Positions 29,318 through 38,223 of a stretch of DNA of 64,000 nt are shown piece after piece; the stretch's first letter is position 1, and each line of letters opens with the position of its first letter. The notes under the pieces were generated by a model. That model saw only the letters and a program-made list of their open reading frames with translations. It searched no databases and was not told the origin of the DNA. The translations under genes were made by a program, and so were the position numbers. Source of the DNA: Planctomycetia bacterium (lineage in GTDB: Bacteria > Planctomycetota > Planctomycetia > Pirellulales > UBA1268); contig BJHK01000003.1 in NCBI GenBank assembly GCA_014192425.1, forward strand, positions 1-64,000. Direction: 5' to 3'.

Positions 29318-29577
29318 TCGGAGGCATGCTCGTCGCCGGGGGACTTTGCCGGCATGGCCTTCTGCGGCATGGTTCGTCCTGCGGTGCAGGCAAAGCACCC
29401 CGGACTCCTGCGCGTGCCTCCGACCGGCTGCGTGTATTCGCATCGCACCATCGCCACGCAGGCAGCCGGCGGCCACGGTCGCTGGGAGGGCGACCGCACG
29501 CAGGTCGAGGCACACCTTGGCTGTGCCTCCGACCTGCCAAGGCTGCGAAGGCCATGGATGGCTTCGCAGCCGTACAA
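29318..29577. other. Non-coding gap between convergent genes
   Basis: No gene is supported. It holds several copies of short strings (GTGCCTCCGACC, CGGCATGG) and a hairpin GGCTGCGAAG/GCTTCGCAGC at 29541-29570 around CCATGGATG, just before the stop of the BBP7-like gene. That hairpin may terminate the BBP7-like transcript only if read through; on the minus strand it lies directly after that gene's stop. Confidence 0.4.
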
Positions 29578-31197
29578 TCAGTAATTCACTTCGAGCCCGA
29601 AGTCGACGCCGTTCACGAACATGTAGCCGAGGTCATTGCCCGCCCGCGGGCCGACACTGTTGTAGACGCGGACCTGGTTGTTGCCAGTGCCCCGGGGATC
29701 GATCGGCGGCGGCGTCCAGGTGTTCAACGTTTGGTCGATGAACTGGGGATTATCCGGGCTGGCCGGCTGGTTCGGGTTGTACTGCGGATTCGGAATCGTG
29801 ATCGTCGTCGGCGGCCCGTTCTGGGTCGCGAGCAGCACCGGCTTCTGGTCGGCCTTGAATTCGGTGTTGGTGCTGGCCCGTGTGATGCCGGCCAGCCACA
29901 TGCCGGTGTAGCCGACGTTGAGCGAGATCGCCTGGCTGACGCGGTAGCGGCCACGGAGCCGCCACTCGCCGAGCGGGCTGAAGACGAAGTTGTGCTCCGC
30001 CGCGTTCGTGGCGTTCGTCTGCCCGACGCCGTAGATCTGCACGAACAGCGGCGGCGCACCGACGCCGACGTTCTGCGTCGTATTGGAACTGCCACCCGTC
30101 GTCGAACTGTTGGCAAACGTGTACGTGGTGCGGAAGTAGTCGGCCCCGAGGGCGGCAGGGAAGTTCGAGCCCCGATACAGGGTGTTCTGCCAGTTCATGC
30201 CGGCCACGAACCGGAGGTCGGTCTCGAACGTCCAGCGACCGCGCTCCACCTGGTAGTTCAGGCCGAACTCCGGCCCCACGATGTTGTTGTAGGCCGACGT
30301 GTCCCAGCCGCCGTTCTGCAGCGGGCAGAAGTCCCCCTGCGGGCAGCCGTTGATGAAACTCTCCTGCTGGCTGGTGTAGGTGATGCTGTAGCGGTCGGCG
30401 ACCGACATCCACTTCGGGCCGAACGAAAAGCGGAGCAGGTTGAGCTGGCCCGAGCCGGCCGAGGACAGATTCCTGCGCACGATCCACGAGAAGCCGCCGC
30501 TCTGCAACTCGGTGAGATTCCTCTGCGTCAGGTTCTGATGGATGATGTGGTCGGGCGGAGGACTCGTGGACGTGATCGTGGTGATGACGATCGGGTTGCC
30601 GCCGCCGACGAGCCCGACGCCGCCCTGGGCCACCTGCTGTGTGAAGGTCGTAAACGGTGAGTTGACGGCAAACGAGTTCGTCGTCTGAAAGTCCTGCGAC
30701 TGGAGACCGGAGTTGTAATAGTTGAACATCATCCCGTAGTCGTCATACAGCCAGCCACCCTCGAAGCGGTTGCCCCACGACATGTTGGTCCGCATCCAGT
30801 TGGTGTTGAGGTCGAGCCGCAGCGGGTCGGATCCGAAGATGAACAGGCCCGAGGACGGGTAGCCGGACTGGATCAGGTTGTTGTTCTGCTGGGCCACCGC
30901 GAACGGCGACAGCGGCTGCACCGGGATGAAGAAGTCGTTGAGGATCGGCCGCGACTGGGCCGGCGTCAGGCCCCAGTAGGTGCGGTCGTACGTGAAGAAG
31001 ATCCCCTCGCGCGGATCGGGCCGGACGGCGTAATCTTGAAGGTCCGGCGGGGCGAAGAGCTGGAAGTCGTGGAAGTCCGTGCTCGGCAGGAGCGGCATCC
31101 AGTTCTGGCCTGCATGGGAGGGCACAACCACCGCCCATGTCGCTGCCGCGGCGAGAATCAGTCCCAGAAGACGCCGGAAACGCTGTGTCGTAGCCAT
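29578..31197 (-). CDS. BBP7-like outer-membrane beta-barrel protein
   Basis: A 539-residue exported protein. The signal peptide is MATTQRFRRLLGLILAAAATWAVVVPSHAG. The body has many amphipathic strands rich in Asn, Gln, Tyr, Phe and Gly (e.g. NRFEGGWLYDDYGMMFNYYN, GPEFGLNYQVERGRWTFETD) and ends in DFGLEVNY, a hydrophobic/aromatic C-terminal strand as in outer-membrane barrels. This fits the planctomycete BBP7 family, assigned from the general look. Its amino acid usage (Asn, Thr, Gln) is unlike the Ala/Arg-rich neighbours. It probably serves as a channel or surface protein. Start 31197 is chosen for the signal peptide; the frame is open upstream. Confidence 0.78.
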   Translation of the reverse strand: MATTQRFRRLLGLILAAAATWAVVVPSHAGQNWMPLLPSTDFHDFQLFAPPDLQDYAVRPDPREGIFFTYDRTYWGLTPAQSRPILNDFFIPVQPLSPFAVAQQNNNLIQSGYPSSGLFIFGSDPLRLDLNTNWMRTNMSWGNRFEGGWLYDDYGMMFNYYNSGLQSQDFQTTNSFAVNSPFTTFTQQVAQGGVGLVGGGNPIVITTITSTSPPPDHIIHQNLTQRNLTELQSGGFSWIVRRNLSSAGSGQLNLLRFSFGPKWMSVADRYSITYTSQQESFINGCPQGDFCPLQNGGWDTSAYNNIVGPEFGLNYQVERGRWTFETDLRFVAGMNWQNTLYRGSNFPAALGADYFRTTYTFANSSTTGGSSNTTQNVGVGAPPLFVQIYGVGQTNATNAAEHNFVFSPLGEWRLRGRYRVSQAISLNVGYTGMWLAGITRASTNTEFKADQKPVLLATQNGPPTTITIPNPQYNPNQPASPDNPQFIDQTLNTWTPPPIDPRGTGNNQVRVYNSVGPRAGNDLGYMFVNGVDFGLEVNY

Positions 31198-31423
31198 CGC
31201 GTGTGTGTCCTGTGAAGCAGGATCGATGCCTCCGCCGATGCGGATCGCACTCGTGATATCGGTTGCACGGGTCGTTCGGATTGACGAAACCTGGCAGACC
31301 CTGACGGTTTTGGGGGTGAGAGCCGGCCACGGCCCGAAACGTGGCCGGCCTGGGGAATTCGGGTATTCTGCGAGCGGGTCCCGGCAGAGCGTCTGCGCCC
31401 CGTTCTTCGCGCAAGGAGCATCG

Positions 31424-32413
31424 ATGCGTCGTCTTCCGATTCGCCAGCCTGCCCTGCTTGCCAGCCTGCTTGTCGCCCTTGGAACGGCCGTGGCGCCAGC
31501 GGGGGGCGACGAGATCCGCGGACAGGAAGAGGACCCGGGCCGGATCGAATTCCTGCGTCTTGTCAGGGACGACGCCGATCGGCCGCTGTCGCTGGACACG
31601 GCGATCGTGCCCTACGTGCGGCCCCCCGAGCCGGGACAGCGGGAACCGCTGCGTGTCGATCTGGTGGCTGCCGTCCACATCGGCAGCAAAGCCTACTACG
31701 CCAGCCTCAACGAGACCTTCGCGGGGTACGACGCCGTCCTCTACGAGCTGGTGGCACCGCCGCAAGCCCGGGTGCCGAAGCCGGGCAAGACCGCGGCCGG
31801 CGCCACCACCGTGATCGGTTCGGCCCAACATGGCGGGGCCCGGCTGCTCGGCCTGGAACACCAACTCGACACCATCGACTATGCGGCGGCGAATTTCGTC
31901 CACGCCGATCTCTCGCCCCGAGAATTCCAGGCCGCCATGCAGAACCGGAGCGAGACGTTCTGGACCATGTTTTCCAAAGTCGCGGCGGAGGCCGCTGCCC
32001 GTGATGCCCGGAGCGACAAGCCGGCGGCGAACGCCGTGGCGATCGGCGACGTGTTCGGCCTGCTGTTCGCTTCCGTGCCCGCCCGGCAACTCACGCTGCG
32101 CCGACTGATGGCCGAGCAATTCCTGGACATGGAAGTTCTAACGAGGGCGTTCGGCGGCGAGGAAGGCTCGGCGATCATCACCGATCGCAACAAGGCCGCC
32201 GTCGGCGTGCTGAAAAACGAGATCGCCAAGGGGCGGCGCCGGATCGCCATCTTCTATGGCGCCGCTCACATGGAGGACTTCGACCGTCGGCTGCGGGAGC
32301 AGTTCGGCCTTCAGCCGCGACCGCGGGACACGGTCTGGCTGGCGGCCTGGGGACTGCGCGACCCGGAGCCGGCGACGAAGAAGCCAGCCCCGGTTCCCGC
32401 AGGGCGGGAATGA
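31424..32413 (+). CDS. TraB/GumN-family secreted protein
   Basis: A 329-residue protein with a signal peptide (RQPALLASLLVALGTAVAPAGG). The conserved TraB pattern is visible: VAAVHIGSKAYYASLNE (the 'H.G...Y' helix), DAVLYELVAPP (acidic motif), and near the end KGRRRIAIFYGAAHMEDF (GAAH motif). The family includes pheromone-inhibitor TraB and metalloprotease-like TIKI proteins, so it may be a metal-dependent peptidase. The start 31424 has AAGGAG seven bases upstream. Its 3' end overlaps the convergent sugar-isomerase gene by 103 bp. Confidence 0.82.
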   Translation: MRRLPIRQPALLASLLVALGTAVAPAGGDEIRGQEEDPGRIEFLRLVRDDADRPLSLDTAIVPYVRPPEPGQREPLRVDLVAAVHIGSKAYYASLNETFAGYDAVLYELVAPPQARVPKPGKTAAGATTVIGSAQHGGARLLGLEHQLDTIDYAAANFVHADLSPREFQAAMQNRSETFWTMFSKVAAEAAARDARSDKPAANAVAIGDVFGLLFASVPARQLTLRRLMAEQFLDMEVLTRAFGGEEGSAIITDRNKAAVGVLKNEIAKGRRRIAIFYGAAHMEDFDRRLREQFGLQPRPRDTVWLAAWGLRDPEPATKKPAPVPAGRE

Positions 32414-33282
32414 AGGCCGCGAAGCTGGACGTGGGCCGGTCCCAGGCCGCGGACCGCGGGTGACCGATCGTCGTGCCAGCCGGCCGCCCAGCCATCGGCG
32501 AAACCACGTGTTTCCCGGTAGACGGCCTCGTAACCCGCCGCCTCGACCGCCTCCCCCACAGGATCGAATTCCAGGTATCCCCGGTAGCCCTGCTCCACGA
32601 GCGCGGCGACGGTCGATTCCAGCGGCAGCCCGCCGCGACCGGCGGGGAGCCGGTCCTGGTCCGGAGCAGGGCCTCCCTGCCGGTCGGCGACCTGCACGAC
32701 GGCCGCCGCGGCCGCCAGCCGGGGAAGGGTGTCGACCAGGCCGGCGTCGTCGGCGAACTGCCAGAGGTCGAGGGCGAGCCGCACCGCCGGATCGTCGTAC
32801 GACTCGACCAGATCGAGCGCGGGCTCGAGTCGATCGAGGAAACTGCAGCCGGGGGCGGTGCGGGCATGGATCGGGCGCACGGCGAGGCTCACGCCGGCGG
32901 CCCGGGCCCGCGGCGCGAGCCGATCGATCGCATCGTGAAGCAGCCGCGTCGCATGGGCCAGCGTATGCCCCCCGCGGCAGCCGCTGTGCAGCACGAGCAC
33001 GGGGGAGCCGAGCAGGGCCGCGGCGTCGATCGCCTCCAGCCCATCGGCGAGGCTCTCGGCGAACGTCCGGCCGTCACCGCCGGTGAAGCCGCCGGTCCAT
33101 TGCAGGCTGGAAACGCGAACGCCGGCGCAGGCGAGGCGGGCGGCCACGTGCCCCAGGCCGGCATCGGTGATTTTTGGCCGCCAGAGCGAGACGGCATCGA
33201 ATCCGCAGGCCACCATGCGGTCGAGTTCCTGCCCCAGATCCCACCGCGGTGTCGTCAACTGGCTGACGGCGACGTCGATCAT
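32311..33282 (-). CDS. Xylose-isomerase-like TIM-barrel protein (sugar phosphate isomerase/epimerase)
   Basis: A 323-residue protein of the AP-endonuclease-2 / xylose isomerase-like superfamily. It begins MIDVAVSQLTTPRWDLGQELDRMVACGFDAVSLW, has the strand/helix alternation of a TIM barrel, and carries probable metal ligands in VLVLHSG, RLALDLWQF and YLEFDPVG. The last 60 or so residues are Arg/Ser/Gly-rich and look like run-on sequence, and they lie opposite the TraB gene. The true protein may once have ended near residue 265. Substrate unknown. Confidence 0.8.
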   Translation of the reverse strand: MIDVAVSQLTTPRWDLGQELDRMVACGFDAVSLWRPKITDAGLGHVAARLACAGVRVSSLQWTGGFTGGDGRTFAESLADGLEAIDAAALLGSPVLVLHSGCRGGHTLAHATRLLHDAIDRLAPRARAAGVSLAVRPIHARTAPGCSFLDRLEPALDLVESYDDPAVRLALDLWQFADDAGLVDTLPRLAAAAAVVQVADRQGGPAPDQDRLPAGRGGLPLESTVAALVEQGYRGYLEFDPVGEAVEAAGYEAVYRETRGFADGWAAGWHDDRSPAVRGLGPAHVQLRGLHSRPAGTGAGFFVAGSGSRSPQAASQTVSRGRG

Positions 33283-33491
33283 GGTCTTTGCTTCTCATCC
33301 CACGTCACGACGCCGCGATCCGTCCCGCGGCGCGAGGAACCCGCCTGAAGGGGCAGAGTATGGAGGCCCAGCGCGCGGACTGTCCAGAGAACCCGGCAAA
33401 GCCGCGCAGCAGCGGGGCCGGATCGGTTCCGAGCGCCGGCGGGCGATGACAGCACGCCGCGCCGATTCGACCTTGACAATTCGCCCGGAAC

Positions 33492-34958
33492 TTATTTTCC
33501 CTGCGCCGGGGCCGGCCGGCCGCCGAGGTCGAGGCACACGAGCCGATCCTGGCCGCGGACGTACCACCGGCCGCGGGCGATCACCGGCGCAGCCCAGCAC
33601 GGCGGCGCGAGCAATTCCTGGCGCCGGGCGCCGTCGACCGTCACGAGCCGGGCCCGCGACACCTCCGTGTACCGCTCGGGCGTCGCCTTGACCAGCACGA
33701 GGTCGCCGAACTCGCCGAGGACGAGCAGGTGGCCGTCCACGAGCACCATGCTCGCCCGGCCGAGCCCCCCCTCGGCCCACGTCACGGTGCCCGTCTTCCA
33801 CTCTACGCAGGCGACGACGGCGTCCCCCGCGTGCCGGCCGCTCGCCCCATACACGTGGCCGTCGTGCAACACCGGCGTCCCCCAGTGGGCCTTGAGCGCC
33901 TGCGCCGGCCGGGCCCGCGGCGGGTCCCGCCGCAGGGGCCGGGGAGCACCTCGTGACAGGTCGAGGAGCACGCTGCCGGGCCCGTAACACTCCGTGAGCA
34001 GGACCTCGTCTCCGGCGGCGACGGGGCTGGCGCAGACGGCGGTGAAGACGTCGTCGGCCCGCCAGCGAAACCGCCCCACGAGTTCGCCGCTGGCCGGATC
34101 GACCACGAGAAAATCGTCGCGCATCCAGGCGAGCAGCCGCGGACGGCCGGCGATCGTGGCCAGCACCGGGGCGCTGTAACTGGCGAGCTGGTCCGAGCAC
34201 CGCCAGCGCTCACGGCCGGTGGCGAAGTCGAAGGCGACGAGGCCGCTGTCGAACCCCTTGACGAGATCGAGCCGCTCCCGCGCCGGCGGCGCCGTCCCCT
34301 TGCGGCTGCCCCCGACCTGCACGATCACGACCGGGCCGCCTTCGACGTCGACCACGAGCGGCGCGGTGCCGACACCGAAGAAGTTCTGCACCACGTGGTA
34401 CGCGGCCGCCGTGTCGACCTGCCAGATGCTGCTGCCGTCGGCGAGCGACCGGCATTCGAGCCGGCCCTCGGGGCCGAAGGTGATCACGCGGTCGCCGGCG
34501 ATGACCGGCGCCGCGCGGGGGCCGCCGTCGTAGCCGATGATGTCGTCGTAGTCGGTCGGGGACCGCTCCTCCCAGAGTTTGGCCCCCGTTTCGGCGTCCA
34601 GGCAGCGCAGCCGGATGTGCTGCCCGATGCGGTCGAAGGCCAGCAGCCTGCCGAGGGCGACCGCCGGCGCGCAGTACCCCAGCCCCATCTCGCAGTGCCA
34701 CTCGACCCGCGGCCCGGTGGCAGGCCAGGGAGCCGTGATGCCGCGGGCGGCGCTGCGGCCGTTGCCGGTCGGCCCGAGAAACGCGGCCCAGTCCTCGCCG
34801 GGCACGGTGGCCAAGTCGGGCACACGGCTTGAAGCGGCGGCGGGGAGCGGGCCGAGGGGCCGGTGCGACGGCTGCTCCGCCAGCGCCGCCACGGACAGGC
34901 CGACCGCCAGCGAGAAGACAGCGATAGGGCGTGGCAGCGGACCCAAGCGGCGTGTCAT
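33492..34958 (-). CDS. Secreted PQQ-like beta-propeller protein
   Basis: A 488-residue protein with a signal peptide (RPIAVFSLAVGLSVAALAEQ). It opens with DWAAFLGPTGNGRSAARGITAPWP, the entry motif of planctomycete PQQ-binding-like repeat proteins. It then shows repeated blades with 'A.TG...W' patterns: LDAETGAKLWEE, LADGSSIWQVD, FATGRERWRC, VDPASGELVGRF, VEWKTGTVTWAE. No PQQ dehydrogenase active-site motif is seen, so it may be a structural or sensory propeller such as BamB-like proteins. Standing alone; the start is ATG 34958. Confidence 0.85.
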   Translation of the reverse strand: MTRRLGPLPRPIAVFSLAVGLSVAALAEQPSHRPLGPLPAAASSRVPDLATVPGEDWAAFLGPTGNGRSAARGITAPWPATGPRVEWHCEMGLGYCAPAVALGRLLAFDRIGQHIRLRCLDAETGAKLWEERSPTDYDDIIGYDGGPRAAPVIAGDRVITFGPEGRLECRSLADGSSIWQVDTAAAYHVVQNFFGVGTAPLVVDVEGGPVVIVQVGGSRKGTAPPARERLDLVKGFDSGLVAFDFATGRERWRCSDQLASYSAPVLATIAGRPRLLAWMRDDFLVVDPASGELVGRFRWRADDVFTAVCASPVAAGDEVLLTECYGPGSVLLDLSRGAPRPLRRDPPRARPAQALKAHWGTPVLHDGHVYGASGRHAGDAVVACVEWKTGTVTWAEGGLGRASMVLVDGHLLVLGEFGDLVLVKATPERYTEVSRARLVTVDGARRQELLAPPCWAAPVIARGRWYVRGQDRLVCLDLGGRPAPAQGK

Positions 34959-35075
34959 GGCGTGCTCCGGGCTTCCGGCGGATGCGGCGCAGGCGTTTCA
35001 CACCCCGAACCGGGTAACAGGATACATTGACGCGGACGGTTCCGGGGGATCGCCTCCGGTGACGGAGGCACGCGG

Positions 35076-35579
35076 ATGGCGAAGGCGCGCGGAATTCGGG
35101 TCGCTGATGCGGTGCGGGAGATCGTCATCCCGGGCGACGCCCTGGAATGGCAGTTCGTCCGTTCCAGCGGCCCGGGTGGCCAGCACGTCAACCGCACGAG
35201 CAGCAAGGCGATCCTCCGCTTCGACGCGGCCGGTTCGCCGCACCTGCCCCCAGACGTGCGGCGCAGGCTGCTGGCACGGGAACGATCCCGGCTCACCGAC
35301 GCGGGCTGCCTCGTCATCGTCAGCCAGGCGCACCGCGAGCAGCCGCGGAACGCCGCCGACTGCCTCGCCAAATTGTCGCAGATGATCGAGCGGGCGCTTG
35401 TGCCGCCCAAAGTCCGCCGGCGCACGAAAACGCCCCGCGCGGCCGTGGCCCGCCGCTTGGAGGCGAAGCAGCGACGTTCCCGGACGAAGCAGATGCGATC
35501 CCGCCCCGAGGGCCGGCGCCATTGGTATAATCGAGTCGCACGGGCCTTTCCGCCCGCACGTGTCTGGAGCAAGGATTGA
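35076..35579 (+). CDS. arfB: Peptidyl-tRNA hydrolase ArfB (ribosome rescue factor)
   Basis: Frees ribosomes stalled on mRNAs without a stop codon by hydrolysing the peptidyl-tRNA. The GGQ loop is in SSGPGGQHVNRTSSKAIL. The C-terminal tail is strongly basic (KVRRRTKTPRAAVARRLEAKQRRSRTKQMRS), as needed to sit in the empty mRNA channel. At 167 residues it is longer than E. coli ArfB (140), with about 20 extra residues after the tail. Start ATG 35076 has GGAGG upstream. The next gene starts 3 bp after the stop, so the two form an operon. Confidence 0.94.
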   Translation: MAKARGIRVADAVREIVIPGDALEWQFVRSSGPGGQHVNRTSSKAILRFDAAGSPHLPPDVRRRLLARERSRLTDAGCLVIVSQAHREQPRNAADCLAKLSQMIERALVPPKVRRRTKTPRAAVARRLEAKQRRSRTKQMRSRPEGRRHWYNRVARAFPPARVWSKD

Positions 35580-35582
35580 TCC

Positions 35583-36401
35583 ATGGCTTCCCGCGATCTC
35601 GATTCGGTTCTCAAGAAGTGGGACTTCCGCCCGGGCGAGGTGAACGCCCGGCTCATCAAGGCCCGCAATGGCCGCGAAGTCCTGCAGATGCGGGTGGATA
35701 TGGGCGTTCTGCAGATGGAGACCGACCTGCGGCCTGACGGCCTGCGGCCCAACGGCGCCGAGACGTACTACGACTACCTCGTCGGCGAAGTGATCCGGGA
35801 GGGTGACGCCTTCCGCCTGTCGCAGGAACAGTGCGCCGAGGCCGACCGGGAGTTCGTGCAGTTTTATCATCGCCGGCTCTGCTGGCTGTCGCTGCGGGAA
35901 TACCGGCGGGCGGCCCGTGATGCGGATCACAGCCTGGCGTTCATGGATTTCGTGCGCGAGCACTCGCCCACCGAGGAATGGACGATCTCCCACGAGCAGT
36001 ACCGGCCGTTCGTGCTCTTTCACCGCGTGCAGGCCGGCGCCCTGGCCGCCCTCGAGGAGCGCGGTCCAGAAGCGGCGATCGCCGAGCTCAACGCCGGCCT
36101 CGGCCGATTTCGCGACCTGTTCGTCCGCTACGACGCCGAGGAACAGTTCGACGAGGACGACCTCGTTCGCAGACTGCGGGAGATGCGGGAGAGCCTGCGG
36201 CACCGCTACGAGGTCGGCTCCACGCTCGACGAGCAGCTCGCCGAGGCCGTGAAGAGCGAGAACTACGAACTGGCCGCCCGGCTGCGGGACCAGATTCGGG
36301 CGGGGCTGCGCGGCCGCCGCAAGGGAAAGGGCACGGCTGTGAATGCGGAGCCGTCCGCCTCCGACCGCGGCGTCGACGACATGCCCGGTCAGGCCGGTTG
36401 A
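35583..36401 (+). CDS. UVR-motif protein in operon with arfB
   Basis: A 272-residue soluble protein. Residues 10-70 (KKWDFRPGEVNARLIKARNGREVLQMRVDMGVLQMETD) form a beta-rich start. The middle is helical, with TPR-like segments (EYRRAARDADHSLAFMDFVREHSP). Near 225-250 lies a UVR motif, LDEQLAEAVKSENYELAARLRDQI, as in UvrB, UvrC, ClpC and McsA, where it mediates protein contacts. The tail is basic and then low complexity. No zinc fingers of McsA are present. The 3-bp spacing to arfB suggests a linked role, perhaps in handling stalled ribosomes or damaged protein; this is inference. Confidence 0.82.
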   Translation: MASRDLDSVLKKWDFRPGEVNARLIKARNGREVLQMRVDMGVLQMETDLRPDGLRPNGAETYYDYLVGEVIREGDAFRLSQEQCAEADREFVQFYHRRLCWLSLREYRRAARDADHSLAFMDFVREHSPTEEWTISHEQYRPFVLFHRVQAGALAALEERGPEAAIAELNAGLGRFRDLFVRYDAEEQFDEDDLVRRLREMRESLRHRYEVGSTLDEQLAEAVKSENYELAARLRDQIRAGLRGRRKGKGTAVNAEPSASDRGVDDMPGQAG

Positions 36402-36613
36402 AAAATTTCCAACCGCGCATGTGGCAGGGTTTCGCCAGCCTGCCTGCGTTTCCTGCCCGCCGGCCCGTCTTCGGCAAGCTGCAACGGCGAGGCGAATTGC
36501 GCCGGGAACCGAACGTTCTTTCCTGCATGGCACGGCATGTGCATCTGGGATGGGCAGCGATTGGAACCGACTCCCCGTTCTTCGGCGGGGAGCAGCCTGA
36601 CGGAGATCGACCC

Positions 36614-36910
36614 ATGCCAGCCCTGCCCGCCAAAGCCTGCAGTCGGACCGCCCCGATCGGAGCCCGCTATGTCGCGACGGTAGGCACGGAGTCGTGCCCT
36701 GTCCGAGCGATGAGCGTCTGGCCGATCGAGGAGGTTCTCGGTCTCGAGGTCGAGTCGGTGTTGATGGCCTCGATCGAGGAGGATGCGGCGGTCGGTCCTG
36801 TGGTGAGCGACCTGCTCGAGTCGCGGATGATCGTGCCGCTTCGTCCCCGGCGCAGGCGCGAGCGGGCCGTCAGTTCACGGGCGCATTTTTACGCGGGCAA
36901 CGAGGGCTGA
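36614..36910 (+). CDS. Possible small hypothetical protein
   Basis: A 98-residue open frame. The central part (MSVWPIEEVLGLEVESVLMASIEEDAAVGPVVSDLLESRMIVPL) has an ordered amphipathic look, followed by an Arg-rich stretch. A GGAG lies nine bases before ATG 36614, and a hairpin CTCCCC/GGGGAG lies at about 36572-36593. A shorter version could start at the ATG near 36710. It could be a real small gene or chance; nothing similar comes to mind. The 36402-36613 gap before it is otherwise empty. Confidence 0.35.
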   Translation: MPALPAKACSRTAPIGARYVATVGTESCPVRAMSVWPIEEVLGLEVESVLMASIEEDAAVGPVVSDLLESRMIVPLRPRRRRERAVSSRAHFYAGNEG

Positions 36911-37066
36911 ACCGCGGCGGCCCATGCGCCCAAGCCGCCGTCCCCCGGCGGCGACGGCGCGGAAGCAATCGCCAAAGCAGCCCCCCGGCTCCGGCCAAGC
37001 CACGTCGCATGCCCGTGCTACACTCCGCGAGCGGCGGACTTCGATGCCTGCCCGGACGCGCGGTTC

Positions 37067-38185
37067 ATGAACGGCTCTGCCCCCCTCCTCGACCTCGATG
37101 CCTGCCGGATGCGGCAGCACAGGCTTCGTGCCTGGATGGCAGCCGAGCGGGTGGACGTCGCGATCCTCGTGGCGGCCGAACAGGTTCAATACTTCACCGG
37201 CCACCGCTGGGATGGCCGGTTCGCACCGCTGGCCGCCATCCGGGCCGATGGTCCGGCGCTGCTCGTCTGCCCTGACAAGCCGGTGGAGCAGGCGGCGGCG
37301 ACGGAGGTGCGAACCTACGAGGCGAAGTGGCGGTCCACGCTCCGCAACGACCAGCGGCAGGCGGCGGCGCAGGTCCTCGGCGACTGGCTGCGCGGCACGG
37401 GCTCCATCGATCGGGCCGCGGTCGAGTTCTCGGCCTGCCCGCCGCACGTGGGGGTCCTGCTCGGCGACGCGCGGATCGTCGATCTCGAGCCGGAGGTGCT
37501 GCGGATGCGCCGGCGCAAGGATCCCGATGAACTCGCCCTCCTCCGGCGGGCGATCGCGGCGACGGGGGCGATGTACGAGACCGCCCGCGGCATCGTGCGG
37601 CCTGGAGCGGACGAACTGGAAGTCTTCTCCGCGCTCCAGGCGGCCGCGGTGGCATCGTGCGGCGAGATGCTGACCGGCACGGGAAACGACTACGCCTGCG
37701 GCGCCCGCGGCGGGCCGCCCCGGAGCCGGCCCTGCGCGGCAGGTGACCTTTTCATTCTCGACCTCGGCCCAGCCTATCGGGGCTACTTCGCCGACACGTC
37801 GCGAACGCTCGCCGTGGACGGCCGGCCGACCGACGCCCAGCTCCGGGCCTGCGAGCGGGTCTGCGCGGCGCTGGCGCTCGTCGAGCGGATCGCCCGGCCC
37901 GGCGTCCGCTGCCGCGACATCTACGCGGAGGTCCAGGCCTGGCTCGCCGAGGCGGTGGTCGGCAGCTGGTCGAGCCATCTCGGCCACGGCATCGGCCTGT
38001 CCGTGCACGAGACGCCGCACCTCAACCCGCACTGGGACGACGTGCTCGAGGCCGGTGACGTGATCGCCGTGGAGCCGGCGCTCTACGACCCGGCCTTGCG
38101 GATCGGCATGCGGATCGAGAACGATTACCTCGTCACCGACTCCGGCCTCGAACTCCTCAGCCCATTCCCGCTCGGGCTTGTGTAG
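37067..38185 (+). CDS. M24-family Xaa-Pro aminopeptidase-like metalloprotein
   Basis: A 372-residue cytosolic peptidase. The N-terminal creatinase-like domain (about 1-150) is followed by the pita-bread fold with all five metal ligands: D232 in ILDLGPAYRG, D243 in ADTSRT, H307 in GHGIGLSVHETP, E336 in AVEPALY and E351 in RIENDYLV. The HETPHL segment supplies the second conserved His. It removes N-terminal residues next to proline, or a related small substrate. The start ATG 37067 follows a non-coding gap. It is followed by palindromic repeats rather than a gene. Confidence 0.9.
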   Translation: MNGSAPLLDLDACRMRQHRLRAWMAAERVDVAILVAAEQVQYFTGHRWDGRFAPLAAIRADGPALLVCPDKPVEQAAATEVRTYEAKWRSTLRNDQRQAAAQVLGDWLRGTGSIDRAAVEFSACPPHVGVLLGDARIVDLEPEVLRMRRRKDPDELALLRRAIAATGAMYETARGIVRPGADELEVFSALQAAAVASCGEMLTGTGNDYACGARGGPPRSRPCAAGDLFILDLGPAYRGYFADTSRTLAVDGRPTDAQLRACERVCAALALVERIARPGVRCRDIYAEVQAWLAEAVVGSWSSHLGHGIGLSVHETPHLNPHWDDVLEAGDVIAVEPALYDPALRIGMRIENDYLVTDSGLELLSPFPLGLV

Positions 38186-38223
38186 TTTGCGCGCTGTCGC
38201 AGCCGACACGGCGGCTGCGACAG

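Noticed and set aside
33473-33478. Perfect TTGACA box
   Set aside because: It points into the 3' end of the convergent PQQ-like gene, and no -10 element lies at the right distance.
34997-35026. TTCACA ... GATACA as a possible promoter of arfB
   Set aside because: Only half of the -10 bases match and sigma-factor preferences of this lineage are unknown; not strong enough to list.
36396-36414. Small hairpin GGTTG...CAACC at the end of the UVR-motif gene as a terminator
   Set aside because: The stem has only five pairs, overlaps the stop codon, and no T-run follows.
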